A stretch of DNA of 64,000 nucleotides from Tissierellia bacterium (GTDB lineage: Bacteria; Bacillota; Clostridia; Tissierellales; Peptoniphilaceae). Below the pieces are notes generated by a model. It ran no database searches, was not told the DNA's origin, and saw only the letters and a list, made by a program, of their open reading frames with translations. Within the stretch, counting starts at the first letter, position 1; each line of letters starts with the position of its first letter. Where the stretch lies: contig JAAYFJ010000080.1 of NCBI GenBank assembly GCA_012728295.1, positions 1 to 64,000 of the forward strand, in the 5' to 3' direction. Shown here piece after piece: positions 1-7,999 of this stretch. A program made the translations under genes and the position numbers.

Positions 1-72
1 ACAAAGTATCTGAACTCTGCGTCTTGATATATTCCATTTCTCAGCTACTTCCTTTGCCGATAAATAATCCAT
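1..72 (-). CDS. Partial excisionase-like helix-turn-helix DNA-binding protein (N-terminus only)
   Basis: Only the first 24 codons are inside the window; the gene runs off the left edge. They read MDYLSAKEVAEKWNISRRRV and continue with QILC, the typical opening of small MerR/excisionase-fold HTH proteins (helix, turn, recognition helix). A GGAGGTG ribosome site lies five to six bases before the ATG, and a consensus promoter lies upstream at 108-136. Such proteins occur as excisionases in integrative elements and also as stand-alone regulators. Which one this is cannot be decided from 24 residues. Confidence 0.7.
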   Translation of the reverse strand, partial: MDYLSAKEVAEKWNISRRRVQILC

Positions 73-107
73 ACTAAACACCTCCAATTAAAGAAGTCTG
101 TTAATTA

Positions 108-136
108 ATTATATTCCACTGTACGAATGATATCAA
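108..136 (-). promoter_or_regulatory. Sigma-A promoter for the left-edge HTH gene
   Basis: On the minus strand, a -35 box TTGATA (131-136) is separated by exactly 17 bases from a -10 box TATAAT (108-113). It lies about 35 bases upstream of the HTH start codon. Seen in sequence; activity is inferred. Confidence 0.6.
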
Positions 137-323
137 GTATAATGATTTACTTTATAACTACATCACAACAAAAGTCCTATCATAACATTCTTACTCCATT
201 CTAACCTAATACGGTAATCCACCGTTTCAGCTTTTATATTATATGAAAAGAAAAGTACTTTCCTCTTTCTCCCCCTAATATCAATATAACTCTATCAATC
301 TAACTAATCTCTATATAGTTAGG

Positions 324-410
324 TTGTCTTTTTGACAAGTCTAGACTTTTCTTTTTTGCCATTCTAGAATTATCAAAATCACCATTCTTGACTTGTCCTT
401 TTGACAAGTC
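324..410. repeat. Two copies of an inverted repeat, TTGTC-N5-GACAA
   Basis: Copy 1 at 324-338 is TTGTC-TTTTT-GACAA followed by GTCTAGAC. Copy 2 at 390-410 is GACTTGTC-CTTTT-GACAAGTC, a perfect 8-bp inverted repeat. The two share TTTTGACAAGTCT as a direct repeat and lie about 70 bases apart. They could be operator sites or recombination-site arms; neither is shown. Confidence 0.5.
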
Positions 411-423
411 TGAAAGAATAAAT

Positions 424-458
424 GCAAAAATCAGCAAGTTTTTTAATCCTTGCTGATT
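424..458 (-). terminator. Rho-independent terminator of the iscS-thiI-rlmD operon
   Basis: The 10-bp perfect stem AATCAGCAAG / CTTGCTGATT (429-438 and 449-458) is followed on the minus strand by a U-rich tail (426-430). It lies about 150 bases past the rlmD stop. Confidence 0.75.
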
Positions 459-608
459 CTCAATTTTGTCCTTATTTTCTTGTGTCTCCACTAACTAGGT
501 CAACCACCACTGAGACATTAAAATACTTTTTTAGCACTTTTCGCTTGTTATTTTGGTCATCTTCTTCAAAAGCAAAATAGTCGTGAAAGAGTTTGAATCT
601 CAGGATTT

Positions 609-1901
609 CTACGAAATTTCCCTTTGTATCAACGCTATGCACTCCACATGAACACTCCACGGAAACATATCTATATTCATCAGTTCCTTTACACAGTATC
701 CATTGTCTGTAAGTTTCTTTAAGTCCCTTGCCAACGTATTGGGATTACAAGATAGATAAACTATCTGCACTGGCTTTGCTCTTATTATCTCATTGATTAA
801 TTCTCTATCGCATCCACCTCTAGGTGGGTCTAATATCAATTGGTGCAGATTAATTTTATCTATTATCTCTCTATACTTTTCTTCTGCTTTCCCATATATG
901 AAAACTGCTTTCGATTCCCTTTTTAATCCATTTATCTTTGCCATCTCGACAGCTTCTTTTCCATATTCTATTCCATATATTAATTTATCAGGCAATACTG
1001 AAAGGCCTAGAACACCAACTCCACAATATAAATCTATTACAGGCAAATCCTTTATTATGTTCTGTTTAATTATATCTATGGCCCCTAATGTTATTTCAGT
1101 ATTTGTCTGAAAAAAACCCGTGGGCTTATATTGAAAGGTTTCTTCGCCTATTTTTTCTCTAAATATTCCTTCGCCGTATAATGTTTTAACACGTGCTCCA
1201 TAGTGAAATTGAATGCATGATTCTACGCTTTGGTATATGCCTATGACTCCAGCATCGGACAGCTTAACTATCGTCTCTGCTGCAATGTTGATTTTACTGT
1301 TCTCATTGGTAACGAAAATAACAATTGCCTCTTGTAGTGTATTTGTCCTGATGCCAATAAGCCTAAGGCTTTTATTATTCACAGCTTCACTTTCTGACAA
1401 TATAGTTAGTATTTCATTTCCCAGATCTGTTTGAATCATACACTGCTGTACTTCCACCAGTTCATTGGTTCCTTTTGCAAATAGCCCAATTTTCCCATCT
1501 TTTACTTGCCATTGCATATGATTTCGAAATCCTTTGTTATTCTTAGAGGCTAGGTTATTACATGGCGATGGAAATTTCACTCCATTTTTCTTTAATTCTC
1601 TTTCCAATCTGGATGATTTCCACTCTGTTTGCGCTTCATAATTCATCTCTTGAAGATCACAACCACCACAACTATGCCCATAAGGACATGGAACTGTTTG
1701 TCTACATGAAGATGTTGCAAGGGTTCCAATTACTTTTCCTTGCAACACACCTCTTTTTTTGCCTAGAATCCTAACTTTTACTTGGTCTCCAATTACACCG
1801 TTATCAGCAAATATCACCGGCATATTCTCTGCCTTTACTACTCTTTTCCCATCGTAGGTATAATCGCTTACCTTACCTATATAATTTTCATTAATATTCA
1901 T
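609..1901 (-). CDS. rlmD: 23S rRNA (uracil-5-)-methyltransferase, RlmD/RumA type
   Basis: S-adenosylmethionine-dependent enzyme that places a 5-methyl group on uracil in 23S rRNA (TrmA/RumA family). Residues about 5-60 form a TRAM RNA-binding domain. The iron-sulfur ligands are C72, C78 and C81 (C-x5-C-x2-C) with a fourth cysteine at C154. Methyltransferase motifs follow: DPPRGG near 358, the catalytic cysteine in SCNP (C385), and the C-terminal catalytic glutamate in HVE (about 420). The length of 430 residues is normal. It is the last gene of a minus-strand operon, two bases after cvfB, with a weak ribosome site that suggests coupled translation. The exact target (U1939, U747 or both) cannot be read from sequence. 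From general knowledge, the 3' end of rum-type genes is a known integration target for some phages and conjugative elements, which fits the gene-poor DNA beyond it. Confidence 0.93.
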   Translation of the reverse strand: MNINENYIGKVSDYTYDGKRVVKAENMPVIFADNGVIGDQVKVRILGKKRGVLQGKVIGTLATSSCRQTVPCPYGHSCGGCDLQEMNYEAQTEWKSSRLERELKKNGVKFPSPCNNLASKNNKGFRNHMQWQVKDGKIGLFAKGTNELVEVQQCMIQTDLGNEILTILSESEAVNNKSLRLIGIRTNTLQEAIVIFVTNENSKINIAAETIVKLSDAGVIGIYQSVESCIQFHYGARVKTLYGEGIFREKIGEETFQYKPTGFFQTNTEITLGAIDIIKQNIIKDLPVIDLYCGVGVLGLSVLPDKLIYGIEYGKEAVEMAKINGLKRESKAVFIYGKAEEKYREIIDKINLHQLILDPPRGGCDRELINEIIRAKPVQIVYLSCNPNTLARDLKKLTDNGYCVKELMNIDMFPWSVHVECIALIQREIS

Positions 1902-1902
1902 A

Positions 1903-2745
1903 TTATCTCTTTTTCTTTAATGCTAAAAAGTTGTCTCCTACGTATATTTCACCTGCTTTATATAAGTTTCCTGCTGCCCTTTTAAATGATCCTTTGCTCA
2001 TTTTAGTAAGATTCATTATTACTATAGGAGAGGACTTATCTCCCACTTCCAACCTACCTCCCGCTTTTATTATTAAACTTAATAATCTTTTTGCATCTTG
2101 AGGCATTTGCTTGTCTGTTCTTTCTTGGGGAGAAAGAACTAATTTGCCATCTGGCAAAACTCTCTCAACTCTCAGTTTAACTTCTTCCCCTATCTCGTAA
2201 AGCCTTCTAACTTCTCTTCGTGGGATTAAGCTATCATACCCTCCATCCGCAATTACAAAATATCCATATTGTGGGTGAGAGCTGTAGATTACACCGTCTA
2301 CCCAATCGTTTCTCTTAAACTTAGGGTCGTTTTTCAAATATGGCTTTATCTTCATGGTTGCTGCCAACCTGCCTGTTTTATCCACATATAGATATGCCAT
2401 AATCCATTGGCCTTCAACTAGTTTTCCTACTGTTTCTGCCTTTGGTAACAAAACATCCCTTGGTAGACTAATGTCTAGAAATGCTCCTATGTTTGTAACA
2501 GCATTTACTCTCAATCTTTTAATTTCTCCCACTGAGGCTTTCGTCTCTTTTACAGTGCCTAAATACTCGTTATCACTGCCTTTATATACGTAAACTTCTA
2601 TTTTATACCCAGATTTGGTTCCTTCTTTTAACTCTTCCTTCGGTAAAAAAACTTGCGTTCCACCTTTTCCCTCTTCAGTCAGAATTGCTCCTCGTTGATT
2701 TACTATTTTAACTACCAATTCCTGTCTTCTACCTAATTGAATCAT
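1903..2745 (-). CDS. cvfB: S1 RNA-binding domain protein of the CvfB family
   Basis: 280-residue protein of the CvfB/YitL family, RNA-binding proteins that affect virulence-gene expression in staphylococci; the function here is only inferred. It contains tandem S1-like OB folds (about residues 5-65, 70-140 and 150-205, the last with GVIYSSHPQYGYFV) and a C-terminal winged-helix-like region (about 215-280) with TKMSKGSFKRAAGNLYKAG. The start ATG at 2745 follows AAGGGGATG and overlaps the end of the upstream radical SAM gene by 17 bases, so the two are probably translationally coupled. Confidence 0.88.
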   Translation of the reverse strand: MIQLGRRQELVVKIVNQRGAILTEEGKGGTQVFLPKEELKEGTKSGYKIEVYVYKGSDNEYLGTVKETKASVGEIKRLRVNAVTNIGAFLDISLPRDVLLPKAETVGKLVEGQWIMAYLYVDKTGRLAATMKIKPYLKNDPKFKRNDWVDGVIYSSHPQYGYFVIADGGYDSLIPRREVRRLYEIGEEVKLRVERVLPDGKLVLSPQERTDKQMPQDAKRLLSLIIKAGGRLEVGDKSSPIVIMNLTKMSKGSFKRAAGNLYKAGEIYVGDNFLALKKKR

Positions 2746-3673
2746 TGCACATCCCCTTTCGTTTACATCCTTGGGTAATACTATTAATTTTTAAATATCT
2801 ATCTATTTCCGTTAATACTTTTGCCTTATCTTTTCCCCAGAGGGGTGCAATGAGACTTTCCCTATCTCCATCTCCTGTTAACCTGTGAACAGCTATCCTT
2901 GAATCTAATCTGGCTAATGCCTCTCCGACCAGCTCCACATATTCCTCTTTCTCGAGCATCCTGAGATTGTTTTTCTCATGTTCTTTTGCCAATGGAGAAT
3001 TTTCCACAATATATAATTGATGAAATTTGACACCGCTAAATCCCGCTTCGGAAATATAATCAACAGTTTTAAGCATTTCCTCTTTCGATTCGCCTGGCAA
3101 CCCAAATATTATATGACCAATTACTTCTAATTCGTTCAACTCTAATTCCCGCCACTTAGTTTGAAAGTATTCTTGAGAATATCCTCTATTCATCCACTGC
3201 AAAGAACTATTATGAATTGACTGTAATCCCAGTTCCAGCCACACAATATACTTTAATGACAGGTGTTTTAAAAACTCAACATTATCTTTATCCAAACAAT
3301 CAATTCTAGTTGCTAAGCTTATTCCTGATACTCCGCCATCTAACATTTCTTTACACTTCCACATAAGCTCTTCTAACGGCATGTATGTGTTGGAAAAGTT
3401 TTGGGCATATGCCAGTGGAGCAATGTCCTCACCCCATTTTTTCTTAGCTTTCCACGTCTGATATTTCAATTGTTCTGATATTGTCAGTTCTGGGACAGTC
3501 CACTCTCCCGAGCCTCTATCTGTGCAAAATATACATCCTTTTGTGCCAATTGTTCCATCTCGATTTGGGCATGTTGCCCCTAAGTCAATGGGCAATTTCA
3601 CAACTCTTTTCCCATATTTTATTTTACCATATTGTTGAAGGCTTAAATATCTCTTCACACCATTAGTCGTCAC
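2729..3673 (-). CDS. Radical SAM protein, TIGR01212/YtqA-YhcC family
   Basis: Radical SAM enzyme of the YtqA/YhcC family with unsettled substrate; it often sits near RNA-modification genes, as it does here. The cluster-binding cysteines are C35-x11-C47-x2-C50 in the context TCPNRDGTIGTKGCIFC, followed by the family's DRGSGEW. The frame is open back to an ATG at 3769, but that start would overlap the preceding carboxypeptidase by more than 100 bases and add a basic tail the family lacks. A GTG at 3673 overlapping the upstream TAA gives 314 residues, close to family length. A second GTG at 3658 is also possible, and no strong ribosome site marks either one. Confidence 0.85.
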   Translation of the reverse strand: MTTNGVKRYLSLQQYGKIKYGKRVVKLPIDLGATCPNRDGTIGTKGCIFCTDRGSGEWTVPELTISEQLKYQTWKAKKKWGEDIAPLAYAQNFSNTYMPLEELMWKCKEMLDGGVSGISLATRIDCLDKDNVEFLKHLSLKYIVWLELGLQSIHNSSLQWMNRGYSQEYFQTKWRELELNELEVIGHIIFGLPGESKEEMLKTVDYISEAGFSGVKFHQLYIVENSPLAKEHEKNNLRMLEKEEYVELVGEALARLDSRIAVHRLTGDGDRESLIAPLWGKDKAKVLTEIDRYLKINSITQGCKRKGMCNDSIR

Positions 3674-4766
3674 TTTTCTGTTCAGTGTCTTTTGTACTAT
3701 CTGCTTCTGTTTGAGCTGCATCCTCTTGGTTATTACTTTCTTTATTCTCAGAAGTAGACTCCTCTCCATCTTTGTTCTCTGCGTCTGCTGGAGTAGTTTC
3801 TTCAGTCGGCTTCTCAGTATCAGTATTTTGTTCTACTAGAGGCTTGTCTTTAAGTGTTTCCTTCTCTTTAGGGTCTATTAGCTGAGATAGAATATACAAT
3901 GCATCTTCCCATTGTGGTTTGCTAGCTTCCAATTCCTTTGGAGCACCCATGGTTACAAGGACATATTCTTTATCCAGAACTTTGACTAAGGTTGCCCAGC
4001 ACAATCCTGCAGTCTCAGTAGTACCTGACTTCCCTCCTAAAACTATTATTCCAGGGTGTCCGTTTTCTGGTATTTCCTTTAACACTGTATTTTCCAATAA
4101 TAAGCCATCAGGATGGTTTTGATTTTTAGTTGCCCAATATAATTTTTTTGTAAATACATCTTTAAATGTGCTATTGTCTAAAGCTTTATCAAGTAGTTTA
4201 GCAATATCCAGCGCCGTGGACTTTTGATTGGCATCATCCATTCCCACGCTATTCACAAAGTGTGAATTCTCCATGGGAATTCCTTTAGCCACTTGATTCA
4301 TTTCAAATACAAAGTCTTCTTCGTTTCCTGATACTGCAATTGCTAAGGAGCTAGCTGCTTCTCCACCAGAAGACAATATCGTCCCATGGAGTAAATCGCT
4401 CATGGTCAACTGTTCTCCACCTAAAAATCCAGCCATGGAAGCGTTCATCTCTACCATTTTTTGATATGATGGAGTATCTATTGTCACCTCTTGACTTAAT
4501 TCTACATTTTTCATTATAGCTGTGTACACAGTTAGAATTTTTGTCAATGATGCTGGTGCTAGGCGCATATCTCCTTCTTTGCTAAATATGACATCTTTAG
4601 TCGTTCTATCTAATAAAACCACCGATTTTGATTGAATTTTCGCTTGGTCAAAATCCTCAAATGGAACATATGGTTTTTCATAAACAAAACTTGCATAATA
4701 GCCTATGACTAGTAAAACGACCAGTAGTAGTGCTCCTCCAACTTTAAACATTCTGTCCTGATTCAT
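3663..4766 (-). CDS. D-alanyl-D-alanine carboxypeptidase, S11 family, membrane-anchored
   Basis: Penicillin-binding carboxypeptidase (peptidase S11) that trims the terminal D-Ala from peptidoglycan stem peptides outside the membrane. One N-terminal membrane segment (about residues 9-24) acts as an uncleaved anchor or signal. The nucleophile motif SxxK is intact (S73-L-T-K76, context APASLTKILT). The second motif is SSGG (about 132-135) instead of SxN, and the third is KSG (246-248) instead of KTG, so two motifs are variants. The last 60 or so residues are a low-complexity Glu/Thr/Lys tail. AGGAGGAAG precedes the ATG. It lies between thiI and the radical SAM gene in one operon. Confidence 0.85.
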   Translation of the reverse strand: MNQDRMFKVGGALLLVVLLVIGYYASFVYEKPYVPFEDFDQAKIQSKSVVLLDRTTKDVIFSKEGDMRLAPASLTKILTVYTAIMKNVELSQEVTIDTPSYQKMVEMNASMAGFLGGEQLTMSDLLHGTILSSGGEAASSLAIAVSGNEEDFVFEMNQVAKGIPMENSHFVNSVGMDDANQKSTALDIAKLLDKALDNSTFKDVFTKKLYWATKNQNHPDGLLLENTVLKEIPENGHPGIIVLGGKSGTTETAGLCWATLVKVLDKEYVLVTMGAPKELEASKPQWEDALYILSQLIDPKEKETLKDKPLVEQNTDTEKPTEETTPADAENKDGEESTSENKESNNQEDAAQTEADSTKDTEQKSDD

Positions 4767-4775
4767 ATCTTCCTC

Positions 4776-5945
4776 CTATTCGATGGTTATTATTTCCATT
4801 TTACTAATAACAGTATCTATCAAGCTATCAACATCTAATTTCATCTCTTGCTCTAAGACACTAGATAGTTTTGGTTTAGTTAATGGATGCTTTGGTAAAA
4901 ATACTGAACAACTATCTTCATATGGCAATATCGATGTTTCGTACGTCTCTATGTCTCTCGAAATATCTACAATATCCACCTTATCCATGGCGATTAGAGG
5001 ACGTAATATCGGCATGTTTACAGCATTATTTATACAATACATACTCTCGGCAGTTTGGCTTGCCACCTGACCCAAACTTTCTCCAGTTATCATTGCATGG
5101 TAGCCATTTTTCTCTGACAACCTTTCCCCTATTCTCATCATGAATCTTCTTGAGAGTATGGTCATATAATTTTCTTTGCAATTTTCTCTAATTGCCTGTT
5201 GAATGGGTAGAAGATTTACTGAAAAAATCTTAAATCCACCAATATAACGACTTAAAATATTTCCTAAGGTCTTTATTTTTTCAACAGATCTCTCTGGAGT
5301 AAAAGGATAGGAATGGAAATGCAATCCACTAATTGCCATTCCTCTTTTGGCCATTAAGTACCCTGCCACTGGGCTATCTATTCCTCCTGAAAGTAATAAA
5401 AGTCCTTTTCCACTTACACCAGCAGGCATTCCTCCTTCTCCTTGAAAGCGCTCAATATATATATAGCTATTGGGATTTTTAACATCCACATAAAGAGTAA
5501 AATCCGGTTTATGAACATTTACCTTTAGCCCATCCACCATAGCCAACACATATCCTCCAACTCTTCTAGATATCTCTGGCGACTTTAGCGGATATGCCTT
5601 ATCTGCTCTAGCGGTTTCCACCTTAAAAGTATTATATCCCGTTTTATCCATATACTCTCTAACAAGTTCTGCCGCCGCCTCTTGAATTGATTTGAGCTCA
5701 GGTGTGGATTTTATGCAAGGGCTAATATATATTAGTCCAAATACTTTTCTCAGTCTTTTTATGGCTCTATCGAATAATTCTTCCGGCAAGTCCATGTAAA
5801 TCTTGCCCATTTCTTTATATACATGATTTAGGCTACAGTCTTCTAAAGCTTTCTTTATCTGTTTTATCTGTTCATCTTCAAAGTATTTTCTGTTTTTCCC
5901 TTTAAGCATTACTTCGCCTAAGCTGGCACTTAACACTCGTTTCAT
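4776..5945 (-). CDS. thiI: tRNA 4-thiouridine synthetase ThiI
   Basis: Sulfurtransferase that adenylates tRNA U8 and accepts persulfide sulfur to make 4-thiouridine; it may also feed thiamine synthesis. The NFLD/THUMP region spans about residues 1-165 and the PP-loop motif SGGIDSP lies at 186-192. The 389-residue protein ends after the PP-loop domain, without the C-terminal rhodanese domain of the enterobacterial enzyme, as is usual in Firmicutes. The cysteine in YEDSCSVF is the likely catalytic one. It starts one base after the cysteine desulfurase stop, and that enzyme supplies its sulfur, a standard gene pair. Confidence 0.95.
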   Translation of the reverse strand: MKRVLSASLGEVMLKGKNRKYFEDEQIKQIKKALEDCSLNHVYKEMGKIYMDLPEELFDRAIKRLRKVFGLIYISPCIKSTPELKSIQEAAAELVREYMDKTGYNTFKVETARADKAYPLKSPEISRRVGGYVLAMVDGLKVNVHKPDFTLYVDVKNPNSYIYIERFQGEGGMPAGVSGKGLLLLSGGIDSPVAGYLMAKRGMAISGLHFHSYPFTPERSVEKIKTLGNILSRYIGGFKIFSVNLLPIQQAIRENCKENYMTILSRRFMMRIGERLSEKNGYHAMITGESLGQVASQTAESMYCINNAVNMPILRPLIAMDKVDIVDISRDIETYETSILPYEDSCSVFLPKHPLTKPKLSSVLEQEMKLDVDSLIDTVISKMEIITIE

Positions 5946-5946
5946 A

Positions 5947-7086
5947 CTATCTCCCCATCCATTGATTATATGTTCTTATGCATTTTACCAATTCAGTAGC
6001 TGCTATGGTCACTTCTTTCTCTGTTAGTTGCTCATTGAAACATATTCTTATAGTACCTTCTATTCTATCTCTCGAAATCCCCATAACATCCAATGGCTTC
6101 CTAGCATGGGAAGATTTACTACTACACGCTGATGATGTCGAAATATAGATACCTCTTTCCTCCATCATGTGAAGTATTACTTCGCCTTTTGCATTTGGTA
6201 TGCTTAAACTTAAGATATACGGCGTTCCGTTTTCACTGCTATTAACGTGGTATTCTATATCTGCGTCCTCTAAGATATTCATAAATGTTCTTTTTAGTAA
6301 TGCAACCTTTTCAAGATTACTTTCCAAATATTGTAGCCTCTCCTCTGCTGCAGCGCCAAATCCAACGATACCAAGGATATTTTCAGTTCCTCCACGCAAA
6401 CCCCTCTGTTGCAATCCTCCTACAATAAATGGTGAGGTCTTGTTCGGGTTTTTTATATATATTGCACCAATTCCTTTTGGTCCATGTATTTTATGGCTAC
6501 TAACGCTCATGGTATCAATGTCCCAATCTTCTGGATGCAATTTGAACTTACCATAGCTTTGCACACAATCTGCATGAATATGCGTTGTTGGATATTTTTT
6601 CCTCACGGCTTTACAGATTTCATACATTGGTTGAATTGATCCTATTTCGTTATGAACATGAGTAATTATTATCATATCAAGGTGTTCTGGTAACTCAATT
6701 TCTTCCAATTTTATTACACCAAATCTATCTATCGGCAATATATATGTCTCTATTCCATATGCCTTTACAGTTTCTGTAATAGATGGATGGTCTGCCATTG
6801 TCAACGCTATTTTCACGTTTCTCTTTCTCGCTTTTGCAACTTGGAAAATAGCCATATTGTTGCTTTCGGTGCCTCCTGAAGTGAAAAACACCTTATTGGG
6901 CATGGCATTCATTAGCGTTGATACAGATTTTAATGCTTTTTCCATTGCTTTTTCTGAAGTGATGCCAAGTCTATGCAAACTTGACGGATTTTTATAGTCC
7001 TCATTCATTGCTGCAATCATTTCAGTTTTTACATATTTACTTAATGGAGTGGTGGAGCAGTTGTCCAAATATATATTATTTTTCAA
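5947..7086 (-). CDS. Cysteine desulfurase, NifS/IscS family, partner of ThiI
   Basis: PLP enzyme that takes sulfur from L-cysteine and forms a persulfide for ThiI. The PLP lysine is K199 in SVSSHKIHGPKG, the active-site cysteine is C321 in STSSACSSKS, and the PLP contacts are SGGTESNN (about 70-77) and HADCVQ. The start codon is TTG at 7086 with AAAGGAGTCACC before it. The 379-residue length is normal. It heads the operon that continues through thiI to rlmD. The equivalent gene in B. subtilis is nifZ next to thiI; I leave the symbol open. Confidence 0.92.
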   Translation of the reverse strand: MKNNIYLDNCSTTPLSKYVKTEMIAAMNEDYKNPSSLHRLGITSEKAMEKALKSVSTLMNAMPNKVFFTSGGTESNNMAIFQVAKARKRNVKIALTMADHPSITETVKAYGIETYILPIDRFGVIKLEEIELPEHLDMIIITHVHNEIGSIQPMYEICKAVRKKYPTTHIHADCVQSYGKFKLHPEDWDIDTMSVSSHKIHGPKGIGAIYIKNPNKTSPFIVGGLQQRGLRGGTENILGIVGFGAAAEERLQYLESNLEKVALLKRTFMNILEDADIEYHVNSSENGTPYILSLSIPNAKGEVILHMMEERGIYISTSSACSSKSSHARKPLDVMGISRDRIEGTIRICFNEQLTEKEVTIAATELVKCIRTYNQWMGR

Positions 7087-7135
7087 AGGTGACTCCTTTG
7101 CAATTTCAAATAATTAACATACCTATATCTTATAA

Positions 7136-7186
7136 ATTATATCATAAACATATTGTATTGTCTTACTTTCTTCGTGCCATTATAAA
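7136..7186. promoter_or_regulatory. Overlapping divergent promoters (cysteine desulfurase and crp/fnr genes)
   Basis: Minus strand: TATAAT at 7136-7141 and AAGACA at 7159-7164 with a 17-base spacer, reading to the desulfurase. Plus strand: TTGTCT at 7158-7163, 17 bases, TATAAA at 7181-7186, reading to the Crp/Fnr gene. The two -35 boxes share five bases. Activity is inferred. Confidence 0.45.
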
Positions 7187-7282
7187 CTCTATTATTAATA
7201 TCTTTATATGGTCAAAAGACTATTATTAGGTTAAATGGGTAATAAATTACAAACAATGCACCAACGGTAAAGGAGGGGTTTT

Positions 7283-7906
7283 ATGAATTCCAGTCTCTTT
7301 TTACACCTTACCAATGAGGATGTTGAAAAATATTTAAAGGACGTATATGCTTCTATCAATGATTTTGATGCTGGTGAATATATTTTTAAGTCGGGAGATA
7401 ATCCTCAGTATTTGATGATTCTATTAGAGGGTTCTTTGCAGGTTGAATTTCTGGATGAAACAGGCAAGCGAATAATTATAAATAGATTTACTGAACCAGG
7501 AACGGTTGTAGGCGAAGTCTTTTTATGTCTTAACAACACTAACTATGAATATGATTTACTTGCTGTTTCTCATAGTAGAGTGCTGTTTATTGATGGAGAT
7601 AGGTATAAAAATGGTAAAGGGAATGCTTTTGAGATTGTTAGAGAAAACATGACGTCTATATTAGCTAGTAAAGCTTATTATTTGAATCGAAGATTGGTAG
7701 GCTTCTCAGCTTATTCTTTAAGAAGAAGAATTATTGAGTTTTTAAATATTCGTGCTGATGATAAAGGGATGGTAAATTTAAAGATGACACGAGGTGAGAT
7801 GGCCGATTTTCTAGGAGTAACAAGACCTTCTCTCTCAAGAGAGTTGATGAAAATGAAAGATGAAAAACTAATAGAAATAAATAATAAAGATATTATACTT
7901 TTATAA
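7283..7906 (+). CDS. Crp/Fnr family transcription regulator, probable activator of hcp
   Basis: 207-residue regulator with an N-terminal cyclic-nucleotide-binding-type beta-barrel (about 20-115, with GDNPQYLMILLEGSLQV and EPGTVVGEVF) and a C-terminal Crp-type winged helix (about 155-200, recognition helix in FLGVTRPSLSREL). I see no FNR-like N-terminal cysteine cluster. AAGGAGGGG precedes the ATG. It lies 93 bases before hcp on the same strand; Crp/Fnr proteins of the HcpR kind control hcp under nitrosative stress, so the same role is inferred here. I could not find a convincing palindromic operator in front of hcp. Confidence 0.85.
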   Translation: MNSSLFLHLTNEDVEKYLKDVYASINDFDAGEYIFKSGDNPQYLMILLEGSLQVEFLDETGKRIIINRFTEPGTVVGEVFLCLNNTNYEYDLLAVSHSRVLFIDGDRYKNGKGNAFEIVRENMTSILASKAYYLNRRLVGFSAYSLRRRIIEFLNIRADDKGMVNLKMTRGEMADFLGVTRPSLSRELMKMKDEKLIEINNKDIILL

Positions 7907-7999
7907 CAATCTTGTACCATAGGTTACCGACATTATCTAACTTATCCAATATGATTATTGTGATAGATATTGAAATGATAATAATAAGGAGGATCAATT

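Larger units (their letters stand above)
73..608. other. Gene-poor interval between the HTH gene and rlmD
   Basis: This stretch of 536 bases holds the HTH-gene promoter (108-136), two copies of an inverted repeat built on TTGTC-N5-GACAA (324-338 and 390-410) and the terminator of the rlmD operon (424-458). An open frame of 62 codons starts inside rlmD at 660 and stops at 472, thirteen bases before that terminator. I do not recognise its product and do not call it a gene. The rest is AT-rich and shows no further coding signal. Confidence 0.6.

Noticed and set aside
300-491. Open frame of 63 codons on the minus strand
   Set aside because: It runs through the operon terminator and the inverted repeats, with no ribosome site and no recognisable product.
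7907-7999. FNR/Crp palindrome in front of hcp
   Set aside because: No TTGAT-N4-ATCAA or TGTGA-N6-TCACA is present; the partial symmetry at GGTTA/TAAC is too weak.
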